In this document: in pieces, positions 24,330 through 32,280 of the stretch | Layout: the number at the start of each line of letters is the position of its first letter | How positions within the stretch are numbered: position 1 is the first letter of the stretch | Origin: Alphaproteobacteria bacterium | Lineage (GTDB): Bacteria; Pseudomonadota; Alphaproteobacteria; Rhizobiales; Xanthobacteraceae | Direction: 5' to 3' | Length of the DNA stretch: 32,362 nucleotides | Assembly (NCBI GenBank): GCA_009781045.1 | Contig: WQYW01000048.1 | Location: forward strand, 1 to 32,362 | The notes under the pieces: generated by a model | Database searches by the model: none | Told to the model about the DNA's origin: nothing | The model's input: the letters and a program-made list of their open reading frames with translations, nothing else | Translations under genes and position numbers: made by a program

Positions 24330-25853
24330 ATGAAACCTCTCGCTTCCTTTGCCCTCCTGTCTGCGCTCTGTGTGGCCGCACCGGCCCTGGCGCAGAACGC
24401 GCCGCCCCCCGTTCCGCTAAGAGACCTGCCGCTAAGAGACCTGCCGCTGAAAGACCCACCGCCAAAAGACCTGCCGCTGACCATCCCGATCAACGAACTC
24501 AGCGCCGCCGCAGCACAGGGCAACGCCGAGGCCCAGTTCCGGCTCGGTTTCGGTTATGAAAAGGGCGAGCAGGGCTTCCCGCAGGATGAGGCCAAAGCCG
24601 CTGACCTCTACCGCAAGGCGGCGGAGCAGGGACATGCGCGCGCCCAGGCCAGCCTCGCCCGGCTCTATGCAGACGGACGCGGCGTTGCCAGGGATGAGGC
24701 GCTGGCAGTGTCCTGGTATCGCAAAGCCGCCGACCAGGGCGACGTCTCTGCCGAAAACAATCTCGGCCTGATGTATAAGAACGGCCGCGGCGTGAAGGCG
24801 AATGACCAGGAAGCGCTGGGCTGGCTGCGCAAGGCCGCAGAGCACGGATCCGCAGACGGCAGATACAACCTCGCCGGGATGCTGAGCGAGGGCCGCGGTG
24901 TGCCCCGCGACCTGGCACAGGCGGTGACCCTGCTGCGAAGTGCTGCAGCACAGGGACATGCTGAGTCCCAGTTCAATCTCGGTGTGAGCTACGCCAAAGG
25001 AGTTGGTGTTGAGAAAGACAGTGCGGAGGCGGCGCGCTGGCTGAGCCGGGCTGCCGATCAGGACTTCGCACCCGCCCGGGCCGCGCTGGGACAGCTCGGA
25101 GGCAGCGAACTCGCAGTGGTCAGGGCCGCTGCCGAACAGGGCGAAGCGAAAGCGCAGTATCGTCTCGGCGAGATCCATGCCAACGGGCAGCTCAGCGTTC
25201 CCAGGGACGATACCCTGGCCGTGCACTGGTTTCGCAAAGCCGCCGACCAGGGAAATGCCGCCGGCCAGTTCAATCTCGCCATGATGTACCGAAGCGGGCG
25301 CGGCGTGACCCAGGACGATGGCGAGGCTCTCGCCTGGTACCGCAAAGCCGCCGACCAGGGTTACGCCCCGGCCGAAAACAACCTTGGCTCCATGTACAAG
25401 GCCGGACACGGCGTCGCAAAAGACGATGCCGAGGCGGCGCGCTGGTACCGCAAGGCTGCCGATCACGGCGACGCGCTGGCCGCGAACAATCTCGGCTCCA
25501 TGTACAAAGCCGGCCAGGGCGTGCCGCAGGACGACGCCCAGGCGGTCGTCTGGTGGCGCAAGGCAGCCGATCATGGGCTCGCTTATGCGCAACATAATCT
25601 CGGCATGATGTATATGACCGCCCACGGCGTGGCAAAAGACGATGCCGAGGCGGTGCGCTGGTTTCAGAGGGCCGCCGCGCAGGGCTACGCCGAGGCACAA
25701 TATAATCTCAGTGCGATGTACAAAAACGGCATCGGTATCGCGCAGGACGATCAGGCGGCGCTGTTCTGGCTGCGCAGGGCAGCCGACCAGGGACACAGCC
25801 AGGCCCGGAGCATACTGCAAAGTCTGCAGTCCGGCGGTCCGGACCATCCCTGA
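24330..25853 (+). CDS. Exported Sel1-repeat (TPR-like) protein
   Basis: The 507-residue product has a signal peptide (MKPLASFALLSALCVAAPAL, cut near AQ-NA), a Pro/Leu/Lys/Asp linker of tandem PLRDL units (residues about 29-50), and about eleven full plus two partial 36-residue Sel1 repeats of the form 'RKAADQG.A.AENNLG.MYK.GRGV..DDAEA..WY'. Repeat 6 is shortened. Sel1 repeats form helical solenoids for protein contacts, and in bacteria are found in signalling and envelope proteins. A periplasmic scaffold role is inferred. It is a single gene; the upstream Met codons in the longer frame lie before the signal peptide and are not used. Confidence 0.9.
   Translation: MKPLASFALLSALCVAAPALAQNAPPPVPLRDLPLRDLPLKDPPPKDLPLTIPINELSAAAAQGNAEAQFRLGFGYEKGEQGFPQDEAKAADLYRKAAEQGHARAQASLARLYADGRGVARDEALAVSWYRKAADQGDVSAENNLGLMYKNGRGVKANDQEALGWLRKAAEHGSADGRYNLAGMLSEGRGVPRDLAQAVTLLRSAAAQGHAESQFNLGVSYAKGVGVEKDSAEAARWLSRAADQDFAPARAALGQLGGSELAVVRAAAEQGEAKAQYRLGEIHANGQLSVPRDDTLAVHWFRKAADQGNAAGQFNLAMMYRSGRGVTQDDGEALAWYRKAADQGYAPAENNLGSMYKAGHGVAKDDAEAARWYRKAADHGDALAANNLGSMYKAGQGVPQDDAQAVVWWRKAADHGLAYAQHNLGMMYMTAHGVAKDDAEAVRWFQRAAAQGYAEAQYNLSAMYKNGIGIAQDDQAALFWLRRAADQGHSQARSILQSLQSGGPDHP
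24414..24479 (+). repeat. 15-bp tandem repeat within the sel1 gene
   Basis: Four and a half copies of ccgctaagagacctg: the first two (24414-24443) are identical and the third and fourth diverge. They encode the PLRDL/PLKDP/PPKDL linker. Being a multiple of three, slippage would change linker length without a frameshift. Confidence 0.85.
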
Positions 25854-26306
25854 ACCCGGATGCGCCGTCTCGCGCCGGAACCGACCTCACAAGGTATGGC
25901 CGGCGCCACGCAGCGGCGACGTGCCCCCGGCCGGAGGGGGCATGTCTGCGCCCCCCGCTGAGCCCCCGGGTGTTGCCGCCACCCCCCGGCAACGCTCGCT
26001 GCGCTGCCGGGATTGCGACAGGGGCACGACAGGATCTGCGTCATACAGCGAAAATGGTTGCGCTGTGGCGCAGCCCTGCTGCAGCCTGAGCTTGAGCGCA
26101 GCGATCCGGTCCACACTGCACATGCGGGCCGTCAGGGATGCCGCGCCCGCAAACAGCCCGATGGCAGGAACAGGAACAGGACAGGCTGCCGCCGGCGAGC
26201 ACGCCCACGGGTGCCGGCCCCTCTTCCGGTCTTCCGGTTCCGGCTGCTTGACAGGACAATACCGGATCTCTTTAGTCCGTGTCGAGGCAAGAATGGGAGG
26301 CGGGCC
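25854..26306. other. Structured intergenic region upstream of the TonB receptor
   Basis: There is no gene. Two hairpins occur: TGCCCCC/GGGGGCA (25922-25942, loop of seven) and GTTGCCG/CGGCAAC (25972-25993, loop of eight). Either could end the sel1 transcript. I looked for a cobalamin riboswitch and did not find the conserved boxes. The reading frame of the receptor stays open through this region to 26013 but its product here is arginine-rich noise. Confidence 0.45.
26248..26276 (+). promoter_or_regulatory. Sigma-70-type promoter of the TonB receptor gene
   Basis: TTGACA (26248-26253, perfect -35) and TTTAGT (26271-26276, four of six -10 bases) are separated by 17 bases. A direct repeat cttccggt-cttccggt-tccgg (about 26223-26244) directly precedes the -35 box and may bind a regulator. 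The predicted transcript start near 26283 supports the GTG start at 26307. Confidence 0.65.
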
Positions 26307-28526
26307 GTGCGTCGCTGCGCGTCGCGGATGTGGTCCGCAGTCATATTCCTGGCAACATCAACCTGGACAATATCAGACAGACCGGCCCTGGCGCAGCAGC
26401 CCGCACGCAATTCGCTTGAGCTTCCCGCCGTCACCATCACCGCACCTCAGGCGCGGGCGAAGCCGCGACCCCTGCCGGCAAGGCCGCTGCACTCACAGCG
26501 CGCCGCCGCAACCCGAGCCGGCCAGTCCGGGATCACCACGCCCCCCGCTGCCGGCGACAGCAGCGGCGGCACCGCCGCCCCCGGCTCCAGCCCGACCCTT
26601 GCGCCCACCGCCGCCAGCGCACAGCGCTTCACCGGCACTGAGATCAATGCCGTTCCCTTTTCCAGGGTCGGCGAGGCGCTTGAGCTGGTGCCGGGGCTGA
26701 TAGTCACACAGCATTCCGGGGAGGGCAAGGCCAACCAGTATTTCCTCCGCGGTTTCAATCTTGATCATGGCACGGATCTTGCGATCAGCCTCGACGGCAT
26801 GCCGGTCAACATGGTCACCCACGGCCACGGCCAGGGCTATGCTGATATAAACTTCCTGATTCCCGAACTGATTCGCGCTGCCTCGGTACGCAAGGGACCC
26901 TATTATGCCGATGTCGGCGATTTCGGCTCAGCCGGCGCGGTCGGCATCGACTATGTTGACAAGCTACCGAAGAATCTTGCCGAAATCAGCTTCGGCAGCT
27001 TCGGCTGGCTCCGCGCGCTGGCGGCGGCCTCGCACAAGGTCGGCGACGGCAACCTGCTGGTCGCAGCGGACACCAGCGCCTATAACGGCCCCTGGGAGGT
27101 CCCGGACCGCGTGCGCAAGATCAGCGGCGTGCTGCGCTATGCCAGCGGCACCGCCACCGATGGTGTGACCCTGTCGGCGATGGCCTATTCCAACGTCTGG
27201 ACCTCAACCGATCAGGTCGCCCAGCGCGCCATCGACAGCGGACTCATCAACCGCTTCGGCACGCTGGATCCAAGCGATGGCGGCCTTGCCAGCCGCTTCA
27301 GCCTGTCGGGCAGCGTGGCGCAATCGGGCGAGTACGGGGAGACCAAAGTCAGCGCCTATGTGATCCGCTCGGCGCTGCAGCTCTTCAACGATTTCACCTA
27401 TGATCTCAATGATCCCGTCCATGGCGATCAGTTCAGCCAGCTCGACCGCCGCACCCTGGGCGGTTTCGATGTCCGCCACAGCTTCGACTGGAACCTCGCC
27501 GGATTCGCCACAAGAACCCGCGTCGGTGTCACCGGCCGCTATGATGACATCCATGTCGCGCTCTACGACACCGAACAGCGCGCCCTGTTGTCCGTCGTGC
27601 GCGACGACCATGTCAACGAGGGCAGTGTGGCGCTGTGGAGCGACAGCACCACACGCTGGAATCACTGGCTCCGAACCAGTATCGGTCTGCGCGAGGACTG
27701 GTTCGCCGGAAGGGTGGCAAGCGACACAGCGGCAAATTCCGGCTCCGAAAGTGCGGCGATGACCAGCCCCAAGGCCGGAATCGTGCTTGGTCCCTGGTTC
27801 AAGACCGAATTCTACGGCAATGCCGGCTTCGGCCTCCACAGCAACGACCTGCGCGGCTCGACCATCACGGTCGACCCCACCGACAAGACCACGCCGCTTC
27901 CCGCAACGCCGCTCCTGGTGCGCTCACGGGGCGCCGAACTCGGCATCCGCACCACCGCTGTTCCCGGCCTGACTTCATCGCTGTCGGTGTTCCTGCTGGA
28001 TTTCGATTCCGAACTCTTGTTTGTCGGCGATGCCGGAACCACGGAGGCGAGCCGGCCGAGCCGCCGCATCGGCGTCGAATGGACCAACCATTATAAACCG
28101 ACGCCTCTCTTGTCCTTTGATCTTGATGTCGCCTATACGCATGCCCGTTTCAGCGACTTTGATCCTGCCGGGGCCTATATCCCCGGCGCACCGGCCGTGG
28201 TGGCAAGCGCCGGTCTCACCGCCGGTGCCGACAAGGGCTGGTTTGCCGGCGTCAAGGCACGCTATTTCGGGCCCCGGCCGCTGATCGAGGACAACAGTTC
28301 CCGCTCCCTGTCCTCCCTGGTGTTCAACGCGCGGGCCGGCTACAATTTCGACAACGGACTGAAAGTCCAGCTCGATGTTCTCAATCTCTTCAACGCCAAT
28401 ACCAACCAGATCGAATATTACTACGTCTCGCGCCTGCCCGGAGAACCAATCGACGGAGTCGGCGACCGCCATGTTCATCCCATGGAGCCGCGCGCCATCC
28501 GTCTCACCCTGGGGGCGAAGTTCTGA
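26307..28526 (+). CDS. TonB-dependent outer-membrane receptor
   Basis: From GTG 26307 (GGGAGG seven bases upstream, downstream of a good promoter) the product is 739 residues. A signal sequence (WSAVIFLATSTWTI...ALAQ, about 1-30) is followed by LELPAVTITAP, which looks like a TonB box, then a Pro/Ala-rich linker of about 70 residues, longer than usual. A plug domain follows (LVPGLIVTQHSGEGKANQYF, LRGFNLDHGTDLAISLDGMP, SVRKGPYYADVGDFGSAGAV). The rest is a 22-stranded barrel ending LTLGAKF with the required C-terminal Phe. His-rich stretches (VTHGHGQGYAD; DRHVHPMEP) might touch a metal or metal chelate. No transport genes flank it, so the substrate is unknown. Confidence 0.92.
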   Translation: MRRCASRMWSAVIFLATSTWTISDRPALAQQPARNSLELPAVTITAPQARAKPRPLPARPLHSQRAAATRAGQSGITTPPAAGDSSGGTAAPGSSPTLAPTAASAQRFTGTEINAVPFSRVGEALELVPGLIVTQHSGEGKANQYFLRGFNLDHGTDLAISLDGMPVNMVTHGHGQGYADINFLIPELIRAASVRKGPYYADVGDFGSAGAVGIDYVDKLPKNLAEISFGSFGWLRALAAASHKVGDGNLLVAADTSAYNGPWEVPDRVRKISGVLRYASGTATDGVTLSAMAYSNVWTSTDQVAQRAIDSGLINRFGTLDPSDGGLASRFSLSGSVAQSGEYGETKVSAYVIRSALQLFNDFTYDLNDPVHGDQFSQLDRRTLGGFDVRHSFDWNLAGFATRTRVGVTGRYDDIHVALYDTEQRALLSVVRDDHVNEGSVALWSDSTTRWNHWLRTSIGLREDWFAGRVASDTAANSGSESAAMTSPKAGIVLGPWFKTEFYGNAGFGLHSNDLRGSTITVDPTDKTTPLPATPLLVRSRGAELGIRTTAVPGLTSSLSVFLLDFDSELLFVGDAGTTEASRPSRRIGVEWTNHYKPTPLLSFDLDVAYTHARFSDFDPAGAYIPGAPAVVASAGLTAGADKGWFAGVKARYFGPRPLIEDNSSRSLSSLVFNARAGYNFDNGLKVQLDVLNLFNANTNQIEYYYVSRLPGEPIDGVGDRHVHPMEPRAIRLTLGAKF

Positions 28527-28540
28527 CTCCCGCGCCGCTC

Positions 28541-28567
28541 AAGGGCGGCCGGAAGCCGGTCGCCCTT
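28541..28567 (+). terminator. Strong hairpin after the TonB receptor gene
   Basis: AAGGGCGGCCGG and CCGGTCGCCCTT form a 12-base-pair stem (one G-U pair) with an AAG loop, 14 bases after the stop codon. There is no U-run, so it may protect the 3' end or act with Rho. Confidence 0.6.
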
Positions 28568-28946
28568 CCGGTCAAGAACGCGGGGCTGTGTGCAAAGTGC
28601 GCTCGACCGTCCTCACCACTGCGGCCACTGCCGTCCGCGCGCGCAAGGCCGCCGCAGCAGGCCAGCCGGGCTCCGGGCACTTCCACCTGGCGATTGTGGT
28701 TGCTGCCCGCATTCCAGGGATCCTCGTTTGCGCATTTGCCGTTCTTGCGCAAGACCATCGGTTTTGATAAGTGATAACTGCCCGCTTCACGCAGGATGCG
28801 GCCCCGACCATCGCCCGACTCCATCTGCCTCTCCTTCGCCGCGAAGGTCCGATCGCTCGCCGGAAGGCTCCGCGCGCGACAGGCTCGTGCGGCCTCAACA
28901 TCCGGCACCGACGGACAAGCCCTCCAGATTGCCCGGGAGACCGCGC
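28568..28946. other. Intergenic region, nothing recognised
   Basis: There is no gene, RNA or repeat that I can support between the receptor terminator and the next membrane-protein gene. The frame open from 28590 lacks a start signal and is compositional. Confidence 0.4.
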
Positions 28947-29540
28947 ATGAAGATCCCACCTCCACCCGGATCCCGTATTTCCGTCGGGACCGACGACCAC
29001 GGCATGCCGGTGATCCTCATCCCCGCTGCACCGCGCCTGTCGCGCTTTCTCCTCGCCATCCCGTTCCTGGTCGGGCTTCTGTTCTGGTGCGCAGGCGAAA
29101 TCCTTGCCGCAGCGATGATCTTTTCCGGCAAAGTACACGGCTTCCGCATCGTCTTCCTTGTCATCTGGCTGCTGTTATGGACAACAGGCGGAATCTTCGG
29201 CGCCGTTTTCGCCTTCTGGACCCTGCGCCGGGCGCAACCTCAGTCCCTCCGCCTCCTCGGCGGAGCGGTCGAATTCGACTCTGGTCGGCGACCACCGTGT
29301 CTGGTGCCTGAAGAGCTGATCTGGGGCGGGGTGCCGAACTATTTTCCCAGGCGGATCCGTCACTCGATCAGCCTGCGCCAGATGCAGGGCCTTCGTCTGC
29401 GCCAAAGCGACGCGGGCACGCGGCTGATCGTTGAGATCGACGGCGAAGTCATCGAGATCGCGAAGGGTGCAAGCGACGTCGAGCGCGAATGGCTGGCACA
29501 GTTCGTCCTCGCCCATTATGGCCTGACCCGGACGCCATGA
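28947..29540 (+). CDS. Two-helix membrane protein of unknown function
   Basis: From ATG 28947 (GGGAGA seven bases upstream) the product is 197 residues. A Pro-rich N-terminus (MKIPPPPGSRISV) is followed by two transmembrane helices (about 31-58 and 67-93) and a soluble C-terminal domain of about 100 residues with beta-type patterns (SLRLLGGAVEFDSG, RHSISLRQMQGLRL, TRLIVEIDGEVIEIAKG) ending with a helix (VEREWLAQFVLAHYGL). Two membrane helices followed by a PH-like beta domain is common among uncharacterised bacterial membrane proteins. No family was named with confidence. It stands alone, so context gives no function. Confidence 0.75.
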   Translation: MKIPPPPGSRISVGTDDHGMPVILIPAAPRLSRFLLAIPFLVGLLFWCAGEILAAAMIFSGKVHGFRIVFLVIWLLLWTTGGIFGAVFAFWTLRRAQPQSLRLLGGAVEFDSGRRPPCLVPEELIWGGVPNYFPRRIRHSISLRQMQGLRLRQSDAGTRLIVEIDGEVIEIAKGASDVEREWLAQFVLAHYGLTRTP

Positions 29541-30036
29541 AGGAGGCCTGTCACCAGTGGCAAAGGCGGGAGCCCCTGCCAGCCTTTCCAATCCGGGCGG
29601 CAATTCCTGGCGAAAATGGTACCCGGCCCAGGCAGCTACCTGCTGCGCAACGAGCACAAACGCCTGCCCTGTGCCGACCGGCCTGCTGCACGCGAGCTGC
29701 GCTCCCCGCCTCAAAGGCCGGGAAAGTCCGTCTCTTTCGCGCGCCGGCAGTCCCTCGCTTTATCCCGCGGCGCTGACGCAACCGCACCACGTTTCCCAAA
29801 ACCGAAAACGACCGCTTCTGACCTTCGCTTCGCGCCGCATCTGCGACACCAACTGGCGGAAAACGCGCTCTGTCGCAGGCTGGAACCCGACATCTCCAAG
29901 CGGCACGTTGCGGCTTCCTGCAGCCACCGCCTGGTCTCGCTTTCAGCCCACGAGGCACAGCAACCGCCATCCCGTATCCGGCCTGGAATGCTCTACGGCG
30001 CACGATCCGCCGCCCATGCCATCCCTCGGGCGCCGC
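29541..30036. other. Intergenic region between convergent genes, nothing recognised
   Basis: Overlapping open frames are present on both strands, but none has a family motif, a sensible hydropathy pattern or a ribosome-binding site. No convincing terminator was found for either flanking gene. Confidence 0.35.
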
Positions 30037-31053
30037 TTAGTGTGCCGCCTCGACGGTCTCCTGGTATTCGTGGATTGCTTCCATCACATCCGTTGCAGCA
30101 AAGATGAACGAAATCGAACTGCTGGCATGATGCGCGAAGTCTTTGGTGGCCTCGGCGAGTTGCGCGGTTCGGAGCGCCGACGCCCGGGCTGCCGTCTGGG
30201 CGGCAATTTCCTCCTGGCGCCGCGCCATGGCAGTCGCCAGGCCCTTGGTCTTGCCTCTGATCCTGGCCTGCCCCCGGATCCGGCTGGCCAGCTGTTGGGC
30301 ATAGCGCTCGGCGCTCACTCCGGCATTCCGGGTGATCCGCTCAGCCTCCGCCGCGCGCTCCAGCGCGGCACCCTGCAGCCCCTGCGCCCGACGCCCGATC
30401 CTGCCAGCTGCCTCATCAAGCGCGACGCCCCCTGCGCTGCGGTCGACGCCCGGATCAATCGCGACCACCCTGGCCAAATCGCTGGCATTCCAGTTGTCAA
30501 TGGTCGCAAATATCACGTTGCCGGCGACGGCACCGGCTTTCAGGCCCCAACCGACCGGCCCGGGAATTTTGCTTCCCACCACATCCATCGCCACCACACC
30601 CAGGCGCCCCGCCAGTTTGACGCCGGCAAGCTGCCGGATGAACCGGTTGGTCTCGCCAATGGCGTCGTCGTTGATCTCTGCCGCCATCCTGCGCGTTTCC
30701 TCCCCGTCCCGGACGGCCATGTCGCGAATGCCGACCACTGCGTTATAGTATTTCATGGCATCGGCCGGGCCGTGCGATGCCAGTTTCTCGACCCAGCGGC
30801 TGAGGAACCTGTCGTGATACTGATTGGTGAATTTGTCGATGTCTTCCGGCTTTCCCGACCTGATCTCGGCAAAACCGGGCTGTCCCTTCCAGAAGAACAC
30901 GGTATAGAGGGCGTTGAGAAATTTGCTGTCGCGGTCCTCGACCCATTCAATCCGGGTGGTCAGATTGACCGCCACCGCGGACGCTGCCGTACGAAAAAAG
31001 TGACTGACCGTCTCCAGATTATAGCACACCGTGGGCACAACTAACGGAATCAT
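30037..31053 (-). CDS. Unrecognised 338-residue helical protein
   Basis: I do not recognise this protein. It has no N-terminal signal. Residues 40-145 are mixed and charged (YTVFFWKGQPGFAEI, KFTNQYHDRFLSRWVEKL). Residues 142-188 are glycine- and valine-rich with weakly hydrophobic stretches (LGVVAMDVVGSKIPGPVGWG, AGAVAGNVIFATIDNW). Residues 205-305 are Ala/Arg/Glu-rich and likely a long helix or coiled coil (AAGRIGRRAQGLQGAALERA; RRQEEIAAQTAARASALRTA). The C-terminus is SFIFAATDVMEAIHEYQET. Codon choice and third-position GC support coding. The glycine-rich hairpin-like hydrophobic segment next to long helices resembles pore-forming or secreted-effector proteins, but that is only an impression. 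The start ATG at 31053 has a poorly spaced Shine-Dalgarno. It lies next to a region of gene fragments, suggesting an accessory locus. Confidence 0.72.
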   Translation of the reverse strand: MIPLVVPTVCYNLETVSHFFRTAASAVAVNLTTRIEWVEDRDSKFLNALYTVFFWKGQPGFAEIRSGKPEDIDKFTNQYHDRFLSRWVEKLASHGPADAMKYYNAVVGIRDMAVRDGEETRRMAAEINDDAIGETNRFIRQLAGVKLAGRLGVVAMDVVGSKIPGPVGWGLKAGAVAGNVIFATIDNWNASDLARVVAIDPGVDRSAGGVALDEAAGRIGRRAQGLQGAALERAAEAERITRNAGVSAERYAQQLASRIRGQARIRGKTKGLATAMARRQEEIAAQTAARASALRTAQLAEATKDFAHHASSSISFIFAATDVMEAIHEYQETVEAAH

Positions 31054-31436
31054 ATATCAACGAGCCTCATCAACGGAAATAGGTGCAGCACCAGGGCGAT
31101 CTGAGACCGCACCCTGCTGCATGACTTTCGACAATAGGCGGCACCCGCCGGGCCTTCAACGGTATAATCGTCTGCAAACATCCGTTACATTCGCCTCCGT
31201 CTGACGCCGCTGCAAAAAGGCGCCGCACAACACACGCAAGGCACTGGAATTCCGCTCCCCCTTGCGTACACCCGACAGCGCCACGCGCCCCGCCCCTCCG
31301 CCCCGCGACAGCCGATCGACGGATCACAAATGAGTGAACAAACCGCAGGCCACAAACCGGACTTCACCTCCTGCCGCCCGGCTTGCGCCTCCGACCGGCG
31401 AGTGAGGGGCGCATCGTCGTCGGCGCTCCGCCCAGA
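31054..31436. other. Intergenic region, nothing recognised
   Basis: The first about 150 bases have lower GC than the surroundings and probably hold the promoter of the leftward 338-residue gene, but no boxes could be assigned. The remainder leads into the phaZ fragment without readable homology. Confidence 0.35.
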
Positions 31437-31641
31437 GGCCAGCCTTCGGTGCCGGTGGTCGCGGCCGTCCCTGTGATGGAAGGCGCAAGGGGGGGGGATC
31501 CGCGGGTACCGACATCCATGACCCTGATGGGCGGACCGATCGATACCCGCCGCAGCCCGACCTCAGTGAACAACCTCGCGGTCAAGCACAGCATCGAACG
31601 GTTCCGCCGTCACGTCATCACGGTTTCCCACCCGGATCAGG
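31437..31641 (+). pseudogene. phaZ: Fragment of an intracellular PHA depolymerase gene
   Basis: The translation QPSVPVVAAVPVMEG, DPRVPTSMTLMGGPIDTRRS, PTSVNNLAVKHSIERFRRHV matches a highly conserved internal block of the intracellular polyhydroxyalkanoate depolymerase family ('C.P..PVLAAV.LM...DP..P.SM.LMGGPIDTR..PT.VNNLA...G..WFRRNVI'). Only about 68 of about 400 residues are present. Both flanks lose similarity, and the usual continuation after the RRxVI segment is absent. It is therefore a relic, not a gene. The full enzyme mobilises PHA storage granules. Confidence 0.8.
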
Positions 31642-31765
31642 GACACGCGCACACCGCCTCAACACCGGCATCTTGATACCTCGACGCTTCACACTCATCC
31701 AATTTCAGGGCCACGCGTTGCAGACCCCGGCGGCATTACGTCGGATATCCGCAATCAGGCAACGC

Positions 31766-31980
31766 CTAGCCTGGTTCGTCAGGCCATCGGCACGACAGCC
31801 CTCGAACTTCGATATCGCGGGTTTGCCCGTCCTCCACATCCCTTATCATCTGCTTCTGAGGCCGATCTGGGATCTGACACCGCACTTCGACACCGCCTTC
31901 TTTGAACGGGGGCAGCCTCCTCGCGGCATAGCGTTCACCGCCAGCATTCACTTCCAGGTAGTACAAAGCAGGATCCCGTC
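31766..31980 (-). pseudogene. C-terminal fragment of an unknown protein, interrupted by a group II intron
   Basis: The frame RDPALYYLEVNAGGERYAARR, PPFKEGGVEVRCQIPDRPQK, IRDVEDGQTRDIEVRGLSCR ends at a TAG (31766-31768). The codon pattern and alternating hydrophobic/charged residues look like real coding sequence. Its upstream side runs directly into the 3' end of the group II intron, so this is the 3' exon or the surviving piece of the host gene. I do not recognise the family. Confidence 0.5.
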
Positions 31981-32021
31981 TCTCGCGGTAGGGCCGGCCA
32001 TTGCTGGCCGCCCCCCGCACA

Positions 32022-32055
32022 GATCCCGGCGTGCGGCTTTCCCGCGACCGGGCTC
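32022..32055 (-). ncRNA. Group II intron domain V
   Basis: The 34-base element begins GAGCCCGGTCGCGG, has a GAAA tetraloop, and returns as GCCGCACGCCGGGATC. Length, the AGC triad near the 5' end, the tetraloop and the two-base bulge all match canonical domain V, the catalytic core of group II ribozymes. Confidence 0.8.
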
Positions 32056-32136
32056 CTCCCTTGGGTCGTGCCGGCTTGGCAACCACGTGTGCGCGCCGAG
32101 CTGGTCCAACACGTCGGTCATGTGTGATCCGGCTTC

Positions 32137-32280
32137 TCAAGTCCGGCACATGTCTTGTTGGCCCAGTCTCCCCTTGGGCCTCGGCCTTCGCTCCACCCGC
32201 TCCGCCACCCGTCGCCGGGTTTTGTTCGCAGGCTTCACGGTGACTGCGCCGAGGTCTGACTGCTCGTGTCCGTACATCAT
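32137..32280 (-). pseudogene. ltrA: N-terminal remnant of a group II intron reverse transcriptase
   Basis: The 47-codon frame starts MMYGHEQSDLGAVTVKPANK and continues TRRRVAERVERRPRPKG...QQDMCRT before a TGA. This matches the characteristic N-terminus of intron-encoded proteins ('..SD..IV..KP.NK......ERVE.R...KG..GQQ..CR.Q'). In intact proteins the sequence continues into the reverse transcriptase domain; here a stop and then a large deletion intervene. Confidence 0.65.

Noticed and set aside
24432..25847. 471-codon open frame antisense to the Sel1 gene
   Set aside because: Its internal repeats simply mirror the Sel1 repeats; it has no start signal or family motif.
25854..26306. Cobalamin or other riboswitch upstream of the TonB receptor
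   Set aside because: The conserved B12-box-type words could not be found, and a plain sigma-70 promoter lies downstream of most of the region.
26013..26306. N-terminal extension of the TonB receptor from ATG 26013
   Set aside because: It lies upstream of the promoter, is Arg-rich, and would bury the signal peptide 100 residues inside the protein.
28947..29540. Assignment of the two-helix membrane protein to a named family
   Set aside because: Only the topology is visible; no diagnostic motif was recognised.
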